A program made the position numbers and the translations under genes. 46,238 nt of DNA from Clostridia bacterium (GTDB lineage Bacteria > Bacillota > Clostridia > Oscillospirales > Acutalibacteraceae). Shown here in pieces: positions 8,296 through 16,121 of the stretch. How positions within the stretch are numbered: the stretch's first letter is position 1; the number at the start of each line of letters is the position of its first letter. Where the stretch lies: assembly GCA_017521125.1 (NCBI GenBank), contig JAFXDV010000017.1, positions 1 to 46,238 of the forward strand. The letters are read 5' to 3'. Below the pieces are notes generated by a model, which made no database searches, was not told where the DNA came from, and saw nothing but the letters and a program-made list of their open reading frames with translations.

Positions 8296-8785
8296 GGTGT
8301 GCAAAACTCGATTTTCATTCCTATACAAGTGAGGAAACACGATTTCCTTGTCAGTCTTCGAAAGAGAACTGACCGCTCCTTGACAACCGCATATTTTCTC
8401 GGTCGGGTAAAACTGTCCTTCTTCACCGAAAGGCCAGTCAGCGATAAGAGCGCCAAGACACCGTAAGGTTGAGCGATACATCTTATATCGAGCCGCACAC
8501 CTCAGAAGGTGCGGATGACTGTAAGAGGGTCTGAATGATGATACTTCTGCGAAAGCAGCTCGCCCGGAAGCGAGATAATACCGGCACAGGATGGAATTGA
8601 TGCCTGTATTGGTTTATATGATCACCATGGATAACGGTACAATCCGATTATCGCAAACTGCATGGTGGCTCGGCCGAGAAGAAACAGTTGTCGTGAGAGC
8701 GACAGCCAAAAAGTAAACGAAAGTTTCTTGGAGGCAGAAACACTGTGCAGGAGCAACCGTTCCTGCATAGCATTCTGTCTCCAAG
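8296..8785 (+). ncRNA. Candidate structured RNA between the sigma-like gene and the helicase
   Basis: There is no convincing coding sequence here, but many local helices. AGGAAA/TTTCCT lies at 8332-8348. GTCAGT(cTTC)GAAA(GAGa)ACTGAC at 8350-8373 has a GNRA loop. ACTG-CCTT/AAGG-CAGT spans 8412-8438, CGATA/TATCG lies near 8474-8490, and CCGCAC/GTGCGG spans 8493-8514. CTGC-GAAA-GCAG (8547-8558) and CTCGC/GCGAG (8559-8574) follow. ACCGGCACAGG pairs with CCTGTATTGGT (8580-8613). TGTCG/CGACA spans 8689-8704 and AAAC-GAAA-GTTT spans 8715-8726. A two-part hairpin closes the region at 8730-8782, ten bases before the helicase ribosome site. The density and the three GAAA tetraloops suggest a folded RNA. 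I cannot match it to a named class. Confidence 0.55.
8730..8782 (+). promoter_or_regulatory. Strong two-part hairpin just upstream of the helicase gene
   Basis: GGAGGCAGAA (8730-8739) pairs with TTCTGTCTCC (8773-8782) with one G-T pair, and TGCAGGA (8746-8752) pairs with TCCTGCA (8761-8767). The ribosome site AAGGAGAA remains free, so it may protect or present the start region rather than block it. Confidence 0.65.
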
Positions 8786-8805
8786 GCAAGAAAAGGAGAA
8801 TCAGA

Positions 8806-11103
8806 ATGTTTGAAATCACAAACAAAGGAATGAATGAATTCCACGAACTCAAGGAACTCGGTAAAATTGACCACACCTGCATTTATGACTTTACCTTCGA
8901 AAACCGCTACTTGATTTACCACTATAAAATCAACGGCGCGTACCAGTATGTTGCATTTGACAAAACGACAGGTTTGGGATCAACCGTCTGCAAGAGAAAG
9001 GAACGCTTAAAGAAAACACAGTTCCACTCTATGATTGGCGATATCCTGTATTCCATCAAATACACCGGCGACCGCAGACACATAAAGAACTATACGCTTG
9101 CACCGGAAGAATTCATCGAAATTGTCTTCCGCAGAATTATGCCTTCGTATGGTTACGCGGTCAGAGAAGAACAGATCAGGATGGCACGTACCATGTATGA
9201 AGGTCTGACTCACAAAATTGCAACCTGCTGTGAAGCAGAAGTCGGGACCGGAAAAACCCTCGCATACCTTGTAGCTGGTCTTGCAGCTAAAATGTTCAAT
9301 CAAACCTATAAGCACACAGGCTATCCTGTAACTATCGCCACATCAAGCATCGAATTACAGAAGGCCATTATGGAAAATGAAATCCCGATGCTCTCCAAGA
9401 TGCTGATGGATTATGGCATCATCAAGAAACCGCTGAACGCAGTGCTGAGAAAAGGTAAAGAACATTACTTCTGTATGGCACGATATAATGATTATTTCAA
9501 GAACCTTCATAATTATCCCGAACATCATAAAGACTTGATTACGGCGTTGAAGAAGGTTTGCCCGGAACAACACTTTTTTGACCTTGATACGGTCAAGGAC
9601 TTTTCTCCGAAAGTAAAAGCAAGAATGAGCGTGCAAGGAAATTGCACCAACTGTCCTCAGTGGATTGGTTGCAGATACTATCAGCATCTTGCTGATGCAA
9701 GTATCCTCTATGACATCGACTTTCAGATTACAAACCACAACATGTATCTGATGAACTTGATGATGGGTTCAAAGTTGCTTTTACCTTGTAACTACTGCAT
9801 CATTGACGAAGCTCATAAGTTGGCTGAAACGGCGGCGCAGGTCTTTGGATGCGAAATCGAATCTGATGCAGTAGACAAGTTTTTGAATGCAGTGCGTTAT
9901 AACGAGAACTCCAAGCTCGTTAGCAGATCTAACTTCAAGATTGCTCTCGCTGAGGCGGCGTACTCCAATCATAAACTCTTCGATTATTTGAAGATTGAGG
10001 CTGTCGAAAGTGAAGATGATGGTGAGATGCAGAAACTGAATTTCCGTCTCACAGAGAAGATTCAGGATCTGATGGCACACCTCTGCTCTTGTCTGCAGCG
10101 TGTACAAGCGTTTGTAGAGGATGAGCCGAAATACAAGGGTCTGCATTGCTCAACTATTATCTCTGCATTAGAACGCTTTAAGCAGCCCGAAAAATTGCTT
10201 TACTGGCTCACATTTGATAAGAATAATAATTTTCTTTATCTCTGCTGTGTGCCTCGCAATATCGAAGACAGACTGTTTTCGTTGTTGTGGAATGACGGAA
10301 ACAGAAGCACTGTGCTGACATCCGGTACTATGCGTGACGATACCGGCTTTGACTATTTCAAAAGCGAAAACGGTTTGAATCGCTTGGAAACGAGCAAAGT
10401 GCTTGAAGCGAATTGTTCTTCTCCGTTTAAGTACGGCAAGCAAACAAGACTGTACATTTCGGAGAACGTTCCGTATCCCGATAATGAGAACGCTCAGTAC
10501 ATCAAAGCTGTGGCAGATGAGGTTGAGAAGCTCGTGAGAGCGACCGGTGGACACACCGCAATCCTCTTTACCTCGTATCACACGCTGAGAAGCGTTTACG
10601 ATATCCTTACCACAAGAAACATCCCGTACCCGATGATTCAGATGACGCGTACCAATAAGAATGCGATTGACGAATTCAAGAGAAGCGAAAACGGTGTCCT
10701 GTTCGCATCAGGAACCATGTGGGAAGGCGTGAACTGTGTTGGAGATATTCTCTCCTCGGTAATTATCGTAAAACTGCCGTTTCCGTTGAGAACGGAACTT
10801 TTAGAACAGAAGAAGAAAGAATGCAATAGCCTGCCTGAGTTTGTTCAGAAATACGCCGTACCGCAGATGCTCATCAAGCTCCGTCAGGGTGCCGGAAGAC
10901 TTATCCGTTCGGAAACCGATACCGGAGTTATCGCAATTCTCGATTCGAGAGCAGCCAAGGGCAACAGACACAGAAATCGTGTCCTCAAGGCATTGAGCAA
11001 GTATCCCTTGGTCAAGAGCATCGATGAACTCGAAGCATTCATCCGTACCGTTAAGCCGGATGAGTATTGGCAATCAGACCACAACACTACGGAAGGAGAA
11101 TAG
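8806..11103 (+). CDS. DinG/XPD-family ATP-dependent DNA helicase with Fe-S cysteines
   Basis: The protein has 765 residues from ATG 8806, which has AAAAGGAGAA before it. The frame is open further upstream, but that part overlaps the structured region. The superfamily 2 motifs are present: Walker A EAEVGTGKTLAY (about residue 145), DEAH in CIIDEAHKLAE, and motif VI RQGAGRLIRSETDTG with AILDSR. Between the ATPase motifs lies a cysteine set (KVCPEQ, then CTNCPQWIGC) at the place where XPD and DinG hold a 4Fe-4S cluster. It would unwind DNA 5' to 3' (family knowledge) and probably serves element replication or repair. Its stop lies just before the excisionase start, so they are co-transcribed. 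Confidence 0.88.
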   Translation: MFEITNKGMNEFHELKELGKIDHTCIYDFTFENRYLIYHYKINGAYQYVAFDKTTGLGSTVCKRKERLKKTQFHSMIGDILYSIKYTGDRRHIKNYTLAPEEFIEIVFRRIMPSYGYAVREEQIRMARTMYEGLTHKIATCCEAEVGTGKTLAYLVAGLAAKMFNQTYKHTGYPVTIATSSIELQKAIMENEIPMLSKMLMDYGIIKKPLNAVLRKGKEHYFCMARYNDYFKNLHNYPEHHKDLITALKKVCPEQHFFDLDTVKDFSPKVKARMSVQGNCTNCPQWIGCRYYQHLADASILYDIDFQITNHNMYLMNLMMGSKLLLPCNYCIIDEAHKLAETAAQVFGCEIESDAVDKFLNAVRYNENSKLVSRSNFKIALAEAAYSNHKLFDYLKIEAVESEDDGEMQKLNFRLTEKIQDLMAHLCSCLQRVQAFVEDEPKYKGLHCSTIISALERFKQPEKLLYWLTFDKNNNFLYLCCVPRNIEDRLFSLLWNDGNRSTVLTSGTMRDDTGFDYFKSENGLNRLETSKVLEANCSSPFKYGKQTRLYISENVPYPDNENAQYIKAVADEVEKLVRATGGHTAILFTSYHTLRSVYDILTTRNIPYPMIQMTRTNKNAIDEFKRSENGVLFASGTMWEGVNCVGDILSSVIIVKLPFPLRTELLEQKKKECNSLPEFVQKYAVPQMLIKLRQGAGRLIRSETDTGVIAILDSRAAKGNRHRNRVLKALSKYPLVKSIDELEAFIRTVKPDEYWQSDHNTTEGE

Positions 11104-11107
11104 CGCC

Positions 11108-11311
11108 ATGTTGGAATGTGGATATAAGAACTATGATGAATTACCGTTATTTTTGAACGCCAAGGCAGTAGCCACGTTGCTGGGGATTTCCCCGGCATCG
11201 TGCTACGAACTTATGCACGAAAAGGACTTCCCGACATTGCGCATCGGGAGCCGTATCGTTGTACCCAAAGAGAAACTCATTGAGTGGATCAATCAGCGCA
11301 TTGCTATGTAA
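11108..11311 (+). CDS. Excisionase-type helix-turn-helix protein
   Basis: The protein has 67 residues from ATG 11108. A longer frame start at 11024 lies inside the helicase gene and is unlikely. The sequence LFLNAKAVATLLGISPASCY followed by RIGSRIVVPKEKLIEWI is the winged helix-turn-helix of the HTH_17/excisionase family. It directly precedes two recombinase genes. The usual role is to steer the integrase toward excision. The ribosome site GGAGAA overlaps the end of the helicase gene. Confidence 0.85.
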   Translation: MLECGYKNYDELPLFLNAKAVATLLGISPASCYELMHEKDFPTLRIGSRIVVPKEKLIEWINQRIAM

Positions 11312-11404
11312 ATATGGCCGGTTTATTAAATTTAAAATCAATGCCATAAAAGCTGGACTTTGTACCTTCTTATTGGTATTGTTGTGTCGAAAGAAGGTGG
11401 AACT

Positions 11405-12601
11405 ATGGCTAAGCGGCCCGATGGTGATGGCACCATTAGAAAAAGAACAGACGGACGATGGGAAGGAATTATCATAGTAGGTCATAAGGCAGACGGAAAC
11501 CCGATAAGGAAATCCGTCTTTGCCTCTACCCAAAAGGAACTTCTTCCCAAGCTCCACCAACTGATAGAAGACTACCGTGGAGTTGACTTGACCGAAGAAA
11601 GCAGTATGACACTTGGCGAGTGGTTGGAATCGTGGCTTGAAAGGTATAGCAAGCTCAACATTCGCCAAAGCACTGCGAGAAACTACAGATATGAGTTGAA
11701 TCGTGTCAAACGGTATCTTGGGGATAAACAAATCAAGAGAGTAACAACCGCCGATATTCAGAGGATGTATAATCAACTGAAGAAGAATGGTCGAGTTGTT
11801 CCTAACGATGAGATGGGAACAAGTCTTGCTGACTCATCAGTACGGAGAACGCACATGTTCCTACACGAAGCCTTGGATGCTGCCGTGCGTGAACGACTTA
11901 TCCCCAAGAACCCTACAAATGGTACAGTCATACCAAAACCTAACTACAAGGACATGCAAGTGCTTGATGACGAGCAGCTTGATAGGTTTATGGAAGCTAT
12001 AATGAAAGAACCCGTATGGTACGACTTCTTCTACACCGAAATCACCACAGGAATGCGACGTGGTGAAATATGCGGTCTGAAATGGTATGACTTCGATGAG
12101 AAGCACGGTACATTAAGGGTTCGCCGATCAGTGTCCACAGGTAAAGGCGGTGTACTTGAAATCGGAGAACCTAAAACCGATAAAGGTAAAAGAACCATCG
12201 TGCTACCGCCAAGTACCGCAGACCTACTTAAAGAACGAAAGAAAACGGCAATGACCGATTGGATATTCCCAAGTCTGTTATGCCCCGAAAACCCCGTAGC
12301 ACCTAACTCGGCATATCAAAGACTGAAAACGATCCTAAGACAAGAAGGCTTGCCGATGATACGATTCCATGACCTGCGCCATACCTTCGCAACTCATGCA
12401 CTGAAGAACGGCGTAGATCCAAAAACATTATCTGGAATCCTCGGACATACAAACGCATCCTTCACGCTTGACACCTACACACATATCACAGACGATATGA
12501 AAAGGAATGCATCAAGCGTGGTCGGAGGTTTCCTAACCAATATCTTAGGAGAGGACTTGAAGCCATGGCAGAAAGACGAAAAAAGGGCTCAGGAAGCATA
12601 A
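11405..12601 (+). CDS. Tyrosine recombinase (integrase) 1
   Basis: The protein has 398 residues from ATG 11405, preceded by GAAGGTGG; the upstream frame extension is not supported. The N-terminal arm-binding domain of the AP2-like type (GTIRKRTDGRWEGIIIVG) is followed by a SAM-like core-binding domain (LGEWLESWLERY). The catalytic domain has Arg in TGMRRGEICGL, HDLRHTFATHAL, GHTNASF and the nucleophile Tyr in LDTYTHI. The residue set R-K-H-R-H-Y looks complete. It overlaps the second recombinase by 37 bases in another frame. Confidence 0.92.
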   Translation: MAKRPDGDGTIRKRTDGRWEGIIIVGHKADGNPIRKSVFASTQKELLPKLHQLIEDYRGVDLTEESSMTLGEWLESWLERYSKLNIRQSTARNYRYELNRVKRYLGDKQIKRVTTADIQRMYNQLKKNGRVVPNDEMGTSLADSSVRRTHMFLHEALDAAVRERLIPKNPTNGTVIPKPNYKDMQVLDDEQLDRFMEAIMKEPVWYDFFYTEITTGMRRGEICGLKWYDFDEKHGTLRVRRSVSTGKGGVLEIGEPKTDKGKRTIVLPPSTADLLKERKKTAMTDWIFPSLLCPENPVAPNSAYQRLKTILRQEGLPMIRFHDLRHTFATHALKNGVDPKTLSGILGHTNASFTLDTYTHITDDMKRNASSVVGGFLTNILGEDLKPWQKDEKRAQEA

Positions 12602-14025
12602 GACAACGCAAAGACGGTCGATGGGAAGGCAGAGTCATCGTTGGATACGATGATAAAGGCAAGCCGATTCAAAAGAGTGTATTCGGCAAATCCAAGACCG
12701 AGTGTAATCAGAAACTTAAACTGCTCAAGGATGATACGGTGGCAGTCGCCGGCAGACTTCCTTCGCAAGCAAAACCAAACATGAAGCTCGGCGAGTGGAT
12801 GGATATGTGGTATCAATACTACGGGAAAATTGGCGTATCGGTAACCACCCAAGACTCATATAAGAATTATATCTACAAGCACATCATCGTAGATATCGGA
12901 CACCTGCAGCTCGATCAAGTAACCCAAAAGAACATCCAAGATTATTACGAGCGACTAAAGGTCGGTGGTCGCCTTGTGCGCCAAGATATCTTCGGCGAAG
13001 GAGTATCCGATAGGATGGTCAGAGGTATCCACGCAATGATTCGCAAAGCGTTGGAGAAAGCAAATAACGAGGGATTGATACCAACTAATCCTGCGATTGG
13101 TTGTAAGATACCACCCAAGAAAGCGAGAGAGATGGAAATCCTCACTCATGAGGAAATCCAACGGTTCATCATACAAGCAGCTTATGACGGCTACTATGAA
13201 CTGTTCCTGCTCGAATTCGCCACCGGAATGCGACGTGGTGAAATCTGTGGATTGCAGTGGATTGACCTTGACTTCGACTCAGGCGAGTTGAAGATCAGGC
13301 GGCAGGTCGTAAGCGTGGATGACGGAGTGATTGTAAAGAAACCGAAAACGAAAGGTTCGGTACGAACAGTAATCCTCGATGCATCATTGCTGAGGGTGCT
13401 ATACGAACTCAAACAGAAATCGGAATCACAATGGATATTCCCGTCACCCGTGAAGAACGACTCACCGCTGAATCCCCAAACAGTCTACCGAAAGACTCAA
13501 CAGATACTCGAAAGAGCTCAATGCAAGAAGGTGCGATTCCATGACCTGCGACACACCTTCGCAACCATGTCGCTCGAAAACGGCATGGACATCAAAACCC
13601 TATCGAATATGATAGGACATAGCTCAGTAGCAACCACCCTTGACATCTACAGCCACATCACCGATGAAATGCTCAAAAACGCCTCAAGAACAATCGATAG
13701 AGGTATAGGCAAGGCAACAAACAGTCGTCCCGAAAACGAAATCGAAATAACGATGAAAAAAGAGGTCGCACCACCGCCTCAAGTAGACTTTGAAGCCTAC
13801 AAAGGAAAGATCCGTAAAAGCGGAACAGGTGGAATATACAAGCTCAATGACCATCTCTACGAAGGACGATACACACCAACCAACGCCTATGGCAAGCGTG
13901 AGAGCTGTAATGTGTATGCCAAAACCTACGAAGAATGTGAAGTCAAGCTCGAAGAAATGATAGCCAAGAAACGAGCAGAGATTGCTGCAGAGAAGGAACG
14001 ACTCAAAGCAATGCAGACGGCGTAA
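12565..14025 (+). CDS. Tyrosine recombinase (integrase) 2 with an extra C-terminal domain
   Basis: The protein has 486 residues from ATG 12565, with GGAGAGG nine bases upstream inside integrase 1. It has an arm-binding domain (GSIRQRKDGRWEGRVIVG), a core-binding domain (LGEWMDMWYQYY), and a catalytic domain with TGMRRGEICGL, HDLRHTFATMSL, GHSSVAT and LDIYSHI. It is about 90 residues longer than its neighbour. The extra tail contains GTGGIYKLNDHLYEGRYTPT followed by a helix, which resembles a second copy of the AP2-like arm-binding domain. It lies next to the right direct repeat, as expected of the integrase that acts there. Confidence 0.92.
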   Translation: MAERRKKGSGSIRQRKDGRWEGRVIVGYDDKGKPIQKSVFGKSKTECNQKLKLLKDDTVAVAGRLPSQAKPNMKLGEWMDMWYQYYGKIGVSVTTQDSYKNYIYKHIIVDIGHLQLDQVTQKNIQDYYERLKVGGRLVRQDIFGEGVSDRMVRGIHAMIRKALEKANNEGLIPTNPAIGCKIPPKKAREMEILTHEEIQRFIIQAAYDGYYELFLLEFATGMRRGEICGLQWIDLDFDSGELKIRRQVVSVDDGVIVKKPKTKGSVRTVILDASLLRVLYELKQKSESQWIFPSPVKNDSPLNPQTVYRKTQQILERAQCKKVRFHDLRHTFATMSLENGMDIKTLSNMIGHSSVATTLDIYSHITDEMLKNASRTIDRGIGKATNSRPENEIEITMKKEVAPPPQVDFEAYKGKIRKSGTGGIYKLNDHLYEGRYTPTNAYGKRESCNVYAKTYEECEVKLEEMIAKKRAEIAAEKERLKAMQTA

Positions 14026-14031
14026 ACAACG

Positions 14032-14071
14032 AAAGGAACGGTACGAAATGATTCGTATCGTTCCTTTTTTT
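14032..14071 (+). terminator. Terminator of the recombinase operon
   Basis: GGAACGGTACGAA pairs with TTCGTATCGTTCC and is followed by T7. Confidence 0.85.
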
Positions 14072-14085
14072 GCTTACCTTAAAGA

Positions 14086-14114
14086 TCAAAATTTGGACAG
14101 CATTAAACAAAGAA
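14086..14114 (+). repeat. Right direct repeat, putative attR
   Basis: It is identical to 4985-5013 over 29 bases. On the minus strand it begins at the T-tract of the tRNA-Pro terminator. Confidence 0.75.
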
Positions 14115-14143
14115 AAATCCTCTGAAGCCAATGGCCTCAGAGG
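14112..14143 (-). terminator. Terminator of tRNA-Pro
   Basis: On the minus strand CCTCTGAGGCC pairs with GGCTTCAGAGG and is followed by TTTTTCTTTG. The T-tail merges with the right direct repeat. Confidence 0.8.
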
Positions 14144-14148
14144 AAATT

Positions 14149-14224
14149 TGGTCGGAGTGACAGGGTTCGAACCTGCGGCATCGACATCCCAAATGTCGCG
14201 CGCTACCAACTGCGCCACACCCCG
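14149..14224 (-). tRNA. tRNA-Pro (anticodon TGG)
   Basis: The molecule is 76 nt with encoded CCA. The acceptor stem CGGGGTG pairs with CACTCCG (one G-T). The anticodon arm CGACA-TTTGGGA-TGTCG gives anticodon TGG. The T-loop contains GTTCGAA. All four arms form. It is the likely anchor for integration of the element on its 3' side. Confidence 0.95.
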
Positions 14225-14340
14225 ATAGGTGATAAATGATATGAAATTGTTTAAAAAATAGTTTCCACAGTTGTGGTCAAATATAGGGTCAAACCTCAAA
14301 AACAGAGATTTGAAAGTGCGAAAAACCCAGTGTTTATGCG

Positions 14341-14414
14341 GGTTTTCAAGGTTAGGGGTCTGAGCCGTTCTCTTAGTCCCAAAACTAGCGCCCTACCAAC
14401 TGGGCGACACCTCG
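14341..14414 (-). pseudogene. Decayed tRNA-Pro-like gene
   Basis: On the minus strand the 5' half is well formed: GAGGTGT, the D arm GCCCAGTTGGTAGGGC, and CTAGTTTTGGGACTAAG with a Pro-like TGG anticodon. The 3' half has lost the T-loop consensus and ends TAACCTTGAAAACC instead of a paired acceptor with CCA. The total length of 74 matches a tRNA. It does not look functional. Confidence 0.55.
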
Positions 14415-14427
14415 AAATTATAAGCAC
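14378..14427. repeat. 50-bp direct repeat, copy 1 (tRNA-Pro 5' half)
   Basis: It is identical to 14580-14629 except for one base. It covers the 5' half of a tRNA-Pro-like gene and its upstream flank up to AAGCAC. Confidence 0.85.
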
Positions 14428-14579
14428 GAAATTCGTGCTTAGATATTAAATTATGAAAATCGTTTTGGTAACCCACTTGTAGTTACCAAAATTTGTTTCG
14501 GCTTGGAGCGCCGACAAATTTTGACTACTGCGCTTCGTTATGTTCGCTTCATCGTCCACCGGACGCGCTCACACCCTCA
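14428..14579. repeat. Hairpin cassette between two tRNA-Pro-like fragments
   Basis: The 152 bases hold TTTTGGTAAC/GTTACCAAAA (14463-14491) and AATTTGT..CGGC/GCCG..ACAAATT (about 14490-14520), then a GC-richer tail with ACTGCGCTTCG and CTCACACCCTCAC. No gene is visible. Its flanks are the 50-bp direct repeats. Confidence 0.6.
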
Positions 14580-14629
14580 CCCAAAACTAGCGCCCTACCA
14601 ACTGGGCGACACCTCGAAATTACAAGCAC
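14580..14629. repeat. 50-bp direct repeat, copy 2 (truncated tRNA-Pro 5' half)
   Basis: On the minus strand the tRNA-like sequence starts at 14615 and breaks off right after the anticodon bases TTTTGGG, where the cassette begins. Another hairpin (AAGCAC/GTGCTT) follows to the right, and 14646-14685 shows nothing else. Confidence 0.8.
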
Positions 14630-14685
14630 AAAAAACTCGTGCTTGATTATTATATTGTAAAATTGCCCATTTGTCAACTATAAAT

Positions 14686-15996
14686 TTAATTTTTATTCAT
14701 AGGTTTATATTTTATTTTTCTTCTACGCTTTTTATTTGAATTAAGTTTAATGGTCATAGCGATGAAAAGCAGTGCTGCTACGCCCACAATTACGTACACC
14801 ACAATCATCACAGGGGAGGTAAATAAGCGCTTTGCAACTCTTAAAAACACCAATATTCCGCTACGTTTAACACTTTTTGAAGCCACGAGATTAAGTGTTC
14901 CGATTTTTTCTTCGGCATAATAAATATCTGCAGTGCCCATAACATCGCCTTGTTTTATAGGAGCATCGAAAGATTCCTTAGCAAGTTTTGGCTCGATTTT
15001 AATGGTAGAAGAATCTGCATCTTTAGGTAAAAGCGCATTAAGTCCGCCTTCAAGACATAAAGACACAAAATCGGTTTCAAAAGACAGCTCTACGGGAGCC
15101 TCAACAACAGGCGTGGTGCTATCAAGAACTGTTTTGTATTCAAAGCCTCTGAATGCCCAACGGAAAAGGTTAGCCGAGTCAATAAACTCGTTTCTGGTGC
15201 CATTTATTGTTTTTGCCTTCAAAACAACGGCGAGATAATTATATCCTTCGTACTGAGCGGTACTCATAAGGCACCTTCCTGCTTCATCGGTAAAGCCGGT
15301 CTTGCCGCCTGTGGCATACTGATAATAGGCAGAAGAGGAGGGGGTTATAAGCATATTTGTAGAGATAATAGTTCTCTCTTTAGCCATATTTGTTGCGGAC
15401 AGCTTATAACTATTAGAGGATATGATTTTCTTGAAAATATCATATTTCAAAGCATACTGGGTCATAATTGCAATATCGTTGGCAGTAGAATAAAGGTCAT
15501 CATCGTGCAATCCCACAGGATTTGTAAAATGTGTACCCGTAAGACCCAACTCTGCTGCCTTAGAGTTCATTTTATCTACAAACTCCTCAGTGGTGCCGCC
15601 AACGTATTCGGAAATTGCATATGCTACGTCGCCGCAAGAGGAAATTAAAAGAGCATATAAGGCATCCTTAGCCTTCATTTTCTCGCCAATCTTTAAGCCT
15701 AAAACAACCGAGCCGGTGCCAAGAATTTTGTTGTTAGCCGACTCAGTATACGGAATTTCTTCGTTTTCAAGGTCGGTGACATTCTCAATCATAACGATAG
15801 CAGACATAATTTTGGCAAGAGATGCGGGGTACATTTTTTTGTCTGCATTTTTAGAGAACAGAACGTCTCCGGTATCAAGACTTATAAGCATAGCCGCCTC
15901 GCAGTGAAGGTCAAAACCGCTAATCTGATAAGCGCTTGCAGGTACGGAAAAAGTTAGTAAAAATATTAAAATTAAGGCAATTAACTTTTTTTTCAT
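14686..15996 (-). CDS. D-alanyl-D-alanine carboxypeptidase, DacF-like (penicillin-binding protein)
   Basis: The protein has 436 residues from the ATG at 15996, which has GGAG eight bases upstream; a TTG two codons earlier is less likely. A signal peptide ends at about ASA/YQ (residue 22). Peptidase S11 motifs are SLAK (S59, K62) and KTG (K232-G234). The middle SxN motif reads S120-C-G instead of S-x-N, which is unusual. A C-terminal region after about 290 corresponds to the PBP5-like beta domain, followed by a transmembrane helix and a basic tail (KKRRRKIK). It would trim pentapeptide stems of peptidoglycan outside the membrane. It is encoded alone and convergent toward the tRNA region. Confidence 0.88.
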   Translation of the reverse strand: MKKKLIALILIFLLTFSVPASAYQISGFDLHCEAAMLISLDTGDVLFSKNADKKMYPASLAKIMSAIVMIENVTDLENEEIPYTESANNKILGTGSVVLGLKIGEKMKAKDALYALLISSCGDVAYAISEYVGGTTEEFVDKMNSKAAELGLTGTHFTNPVGLHDDDLYSTANDIAIMTQYALKYDIFKKIISSNSYKLSATNMAKERTIISTNMLITPSSSAYYQYATGGKTGFTDEAGRCLMSTAQYEGYNYLAVVLKAKTINGTRNEFIDSANLFRWAFRGFEYKTVLDSTTPVVEAPVELSFETDFVSLCLEGGLNALLPKDADSSTIKIEPKLAKESFDAPIKQGDVMGTADIYYAEEKIGTLNLVASKSVKRSGILVFLRVAKRLFTSPVMIVVYVIVGVAALLFIAMTIKLNSNKKRRRKIKYKPMNKN

Positions 15997-16121
15997 AGCC
16001 AAATCTCCGATTTTGTAGTATAATAAACTTAAACTTAAGGAAATATTTTAATCAACATATATAGTATACATTATTTTGAGAAGAAATAAAAGGATAAATT
16101 TCAAAAAGTGGGGGAAATCGT

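Larger units (their letters stand above)
4985..14114. mobile_element. 9.1-kb integrative element next to tRNA-Pro, bounded by 29-bp direct repeats
   Basis: Perfect 29-bp direct repeats lie at 4985-5013 and 14086-14114, and the match extends to 31 of 32 bases if one mismatch is allowed. Between them are the macro/HTH gene, the vWA gene, a sigma-like gene, a DinG-type helicase, an excisionase and two tyrosine recombinases placed at the right end. The right repeat overlaps the T-tract of the tRNA-Pro(TGG) terminator, a typical recombinase target position. No relaxase or conjugation genes are visible, so the element would be integrative and at most mobilisable. What is seen: the repeats and the gene order. 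What is inferred: that the repeats are attL and attR. Confidence 0.75.

Noticed and set aside
8296..8785. Group I or group II intron
   Set aside because: I could not find a domain V-like element, a P7/G-site pattern or an intron-encoded protein, and the flanking genes are intact, so there is no split gene to restore.
8662..8805. Upstream extension of the helicase frame
   Set aside because: It crosses the structured RNA region, has no ribosome site at its first ATG, and its residues are unlike any helicase N-terminus. ATG 8806 has a clear site.
11147..11776. 209-codon minus-strand frame
   Set aside because: It is antisense to the excisionase and integrase genes, which have clear domains.
14003..14299. 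98-codon minus-strand frame
   Set aside because: It covers the recombinase terminator and the whole tRNA-Pro gene; the reading is an accident.
14428..14640. CRISPR array from the two 50-bp repeats
   Set aside because: There are only two copies, the spacing is 152 bases and the repeats are tRNA-derived. No cas genes or regular repeat-spacer pattern occur anywhere in the window.
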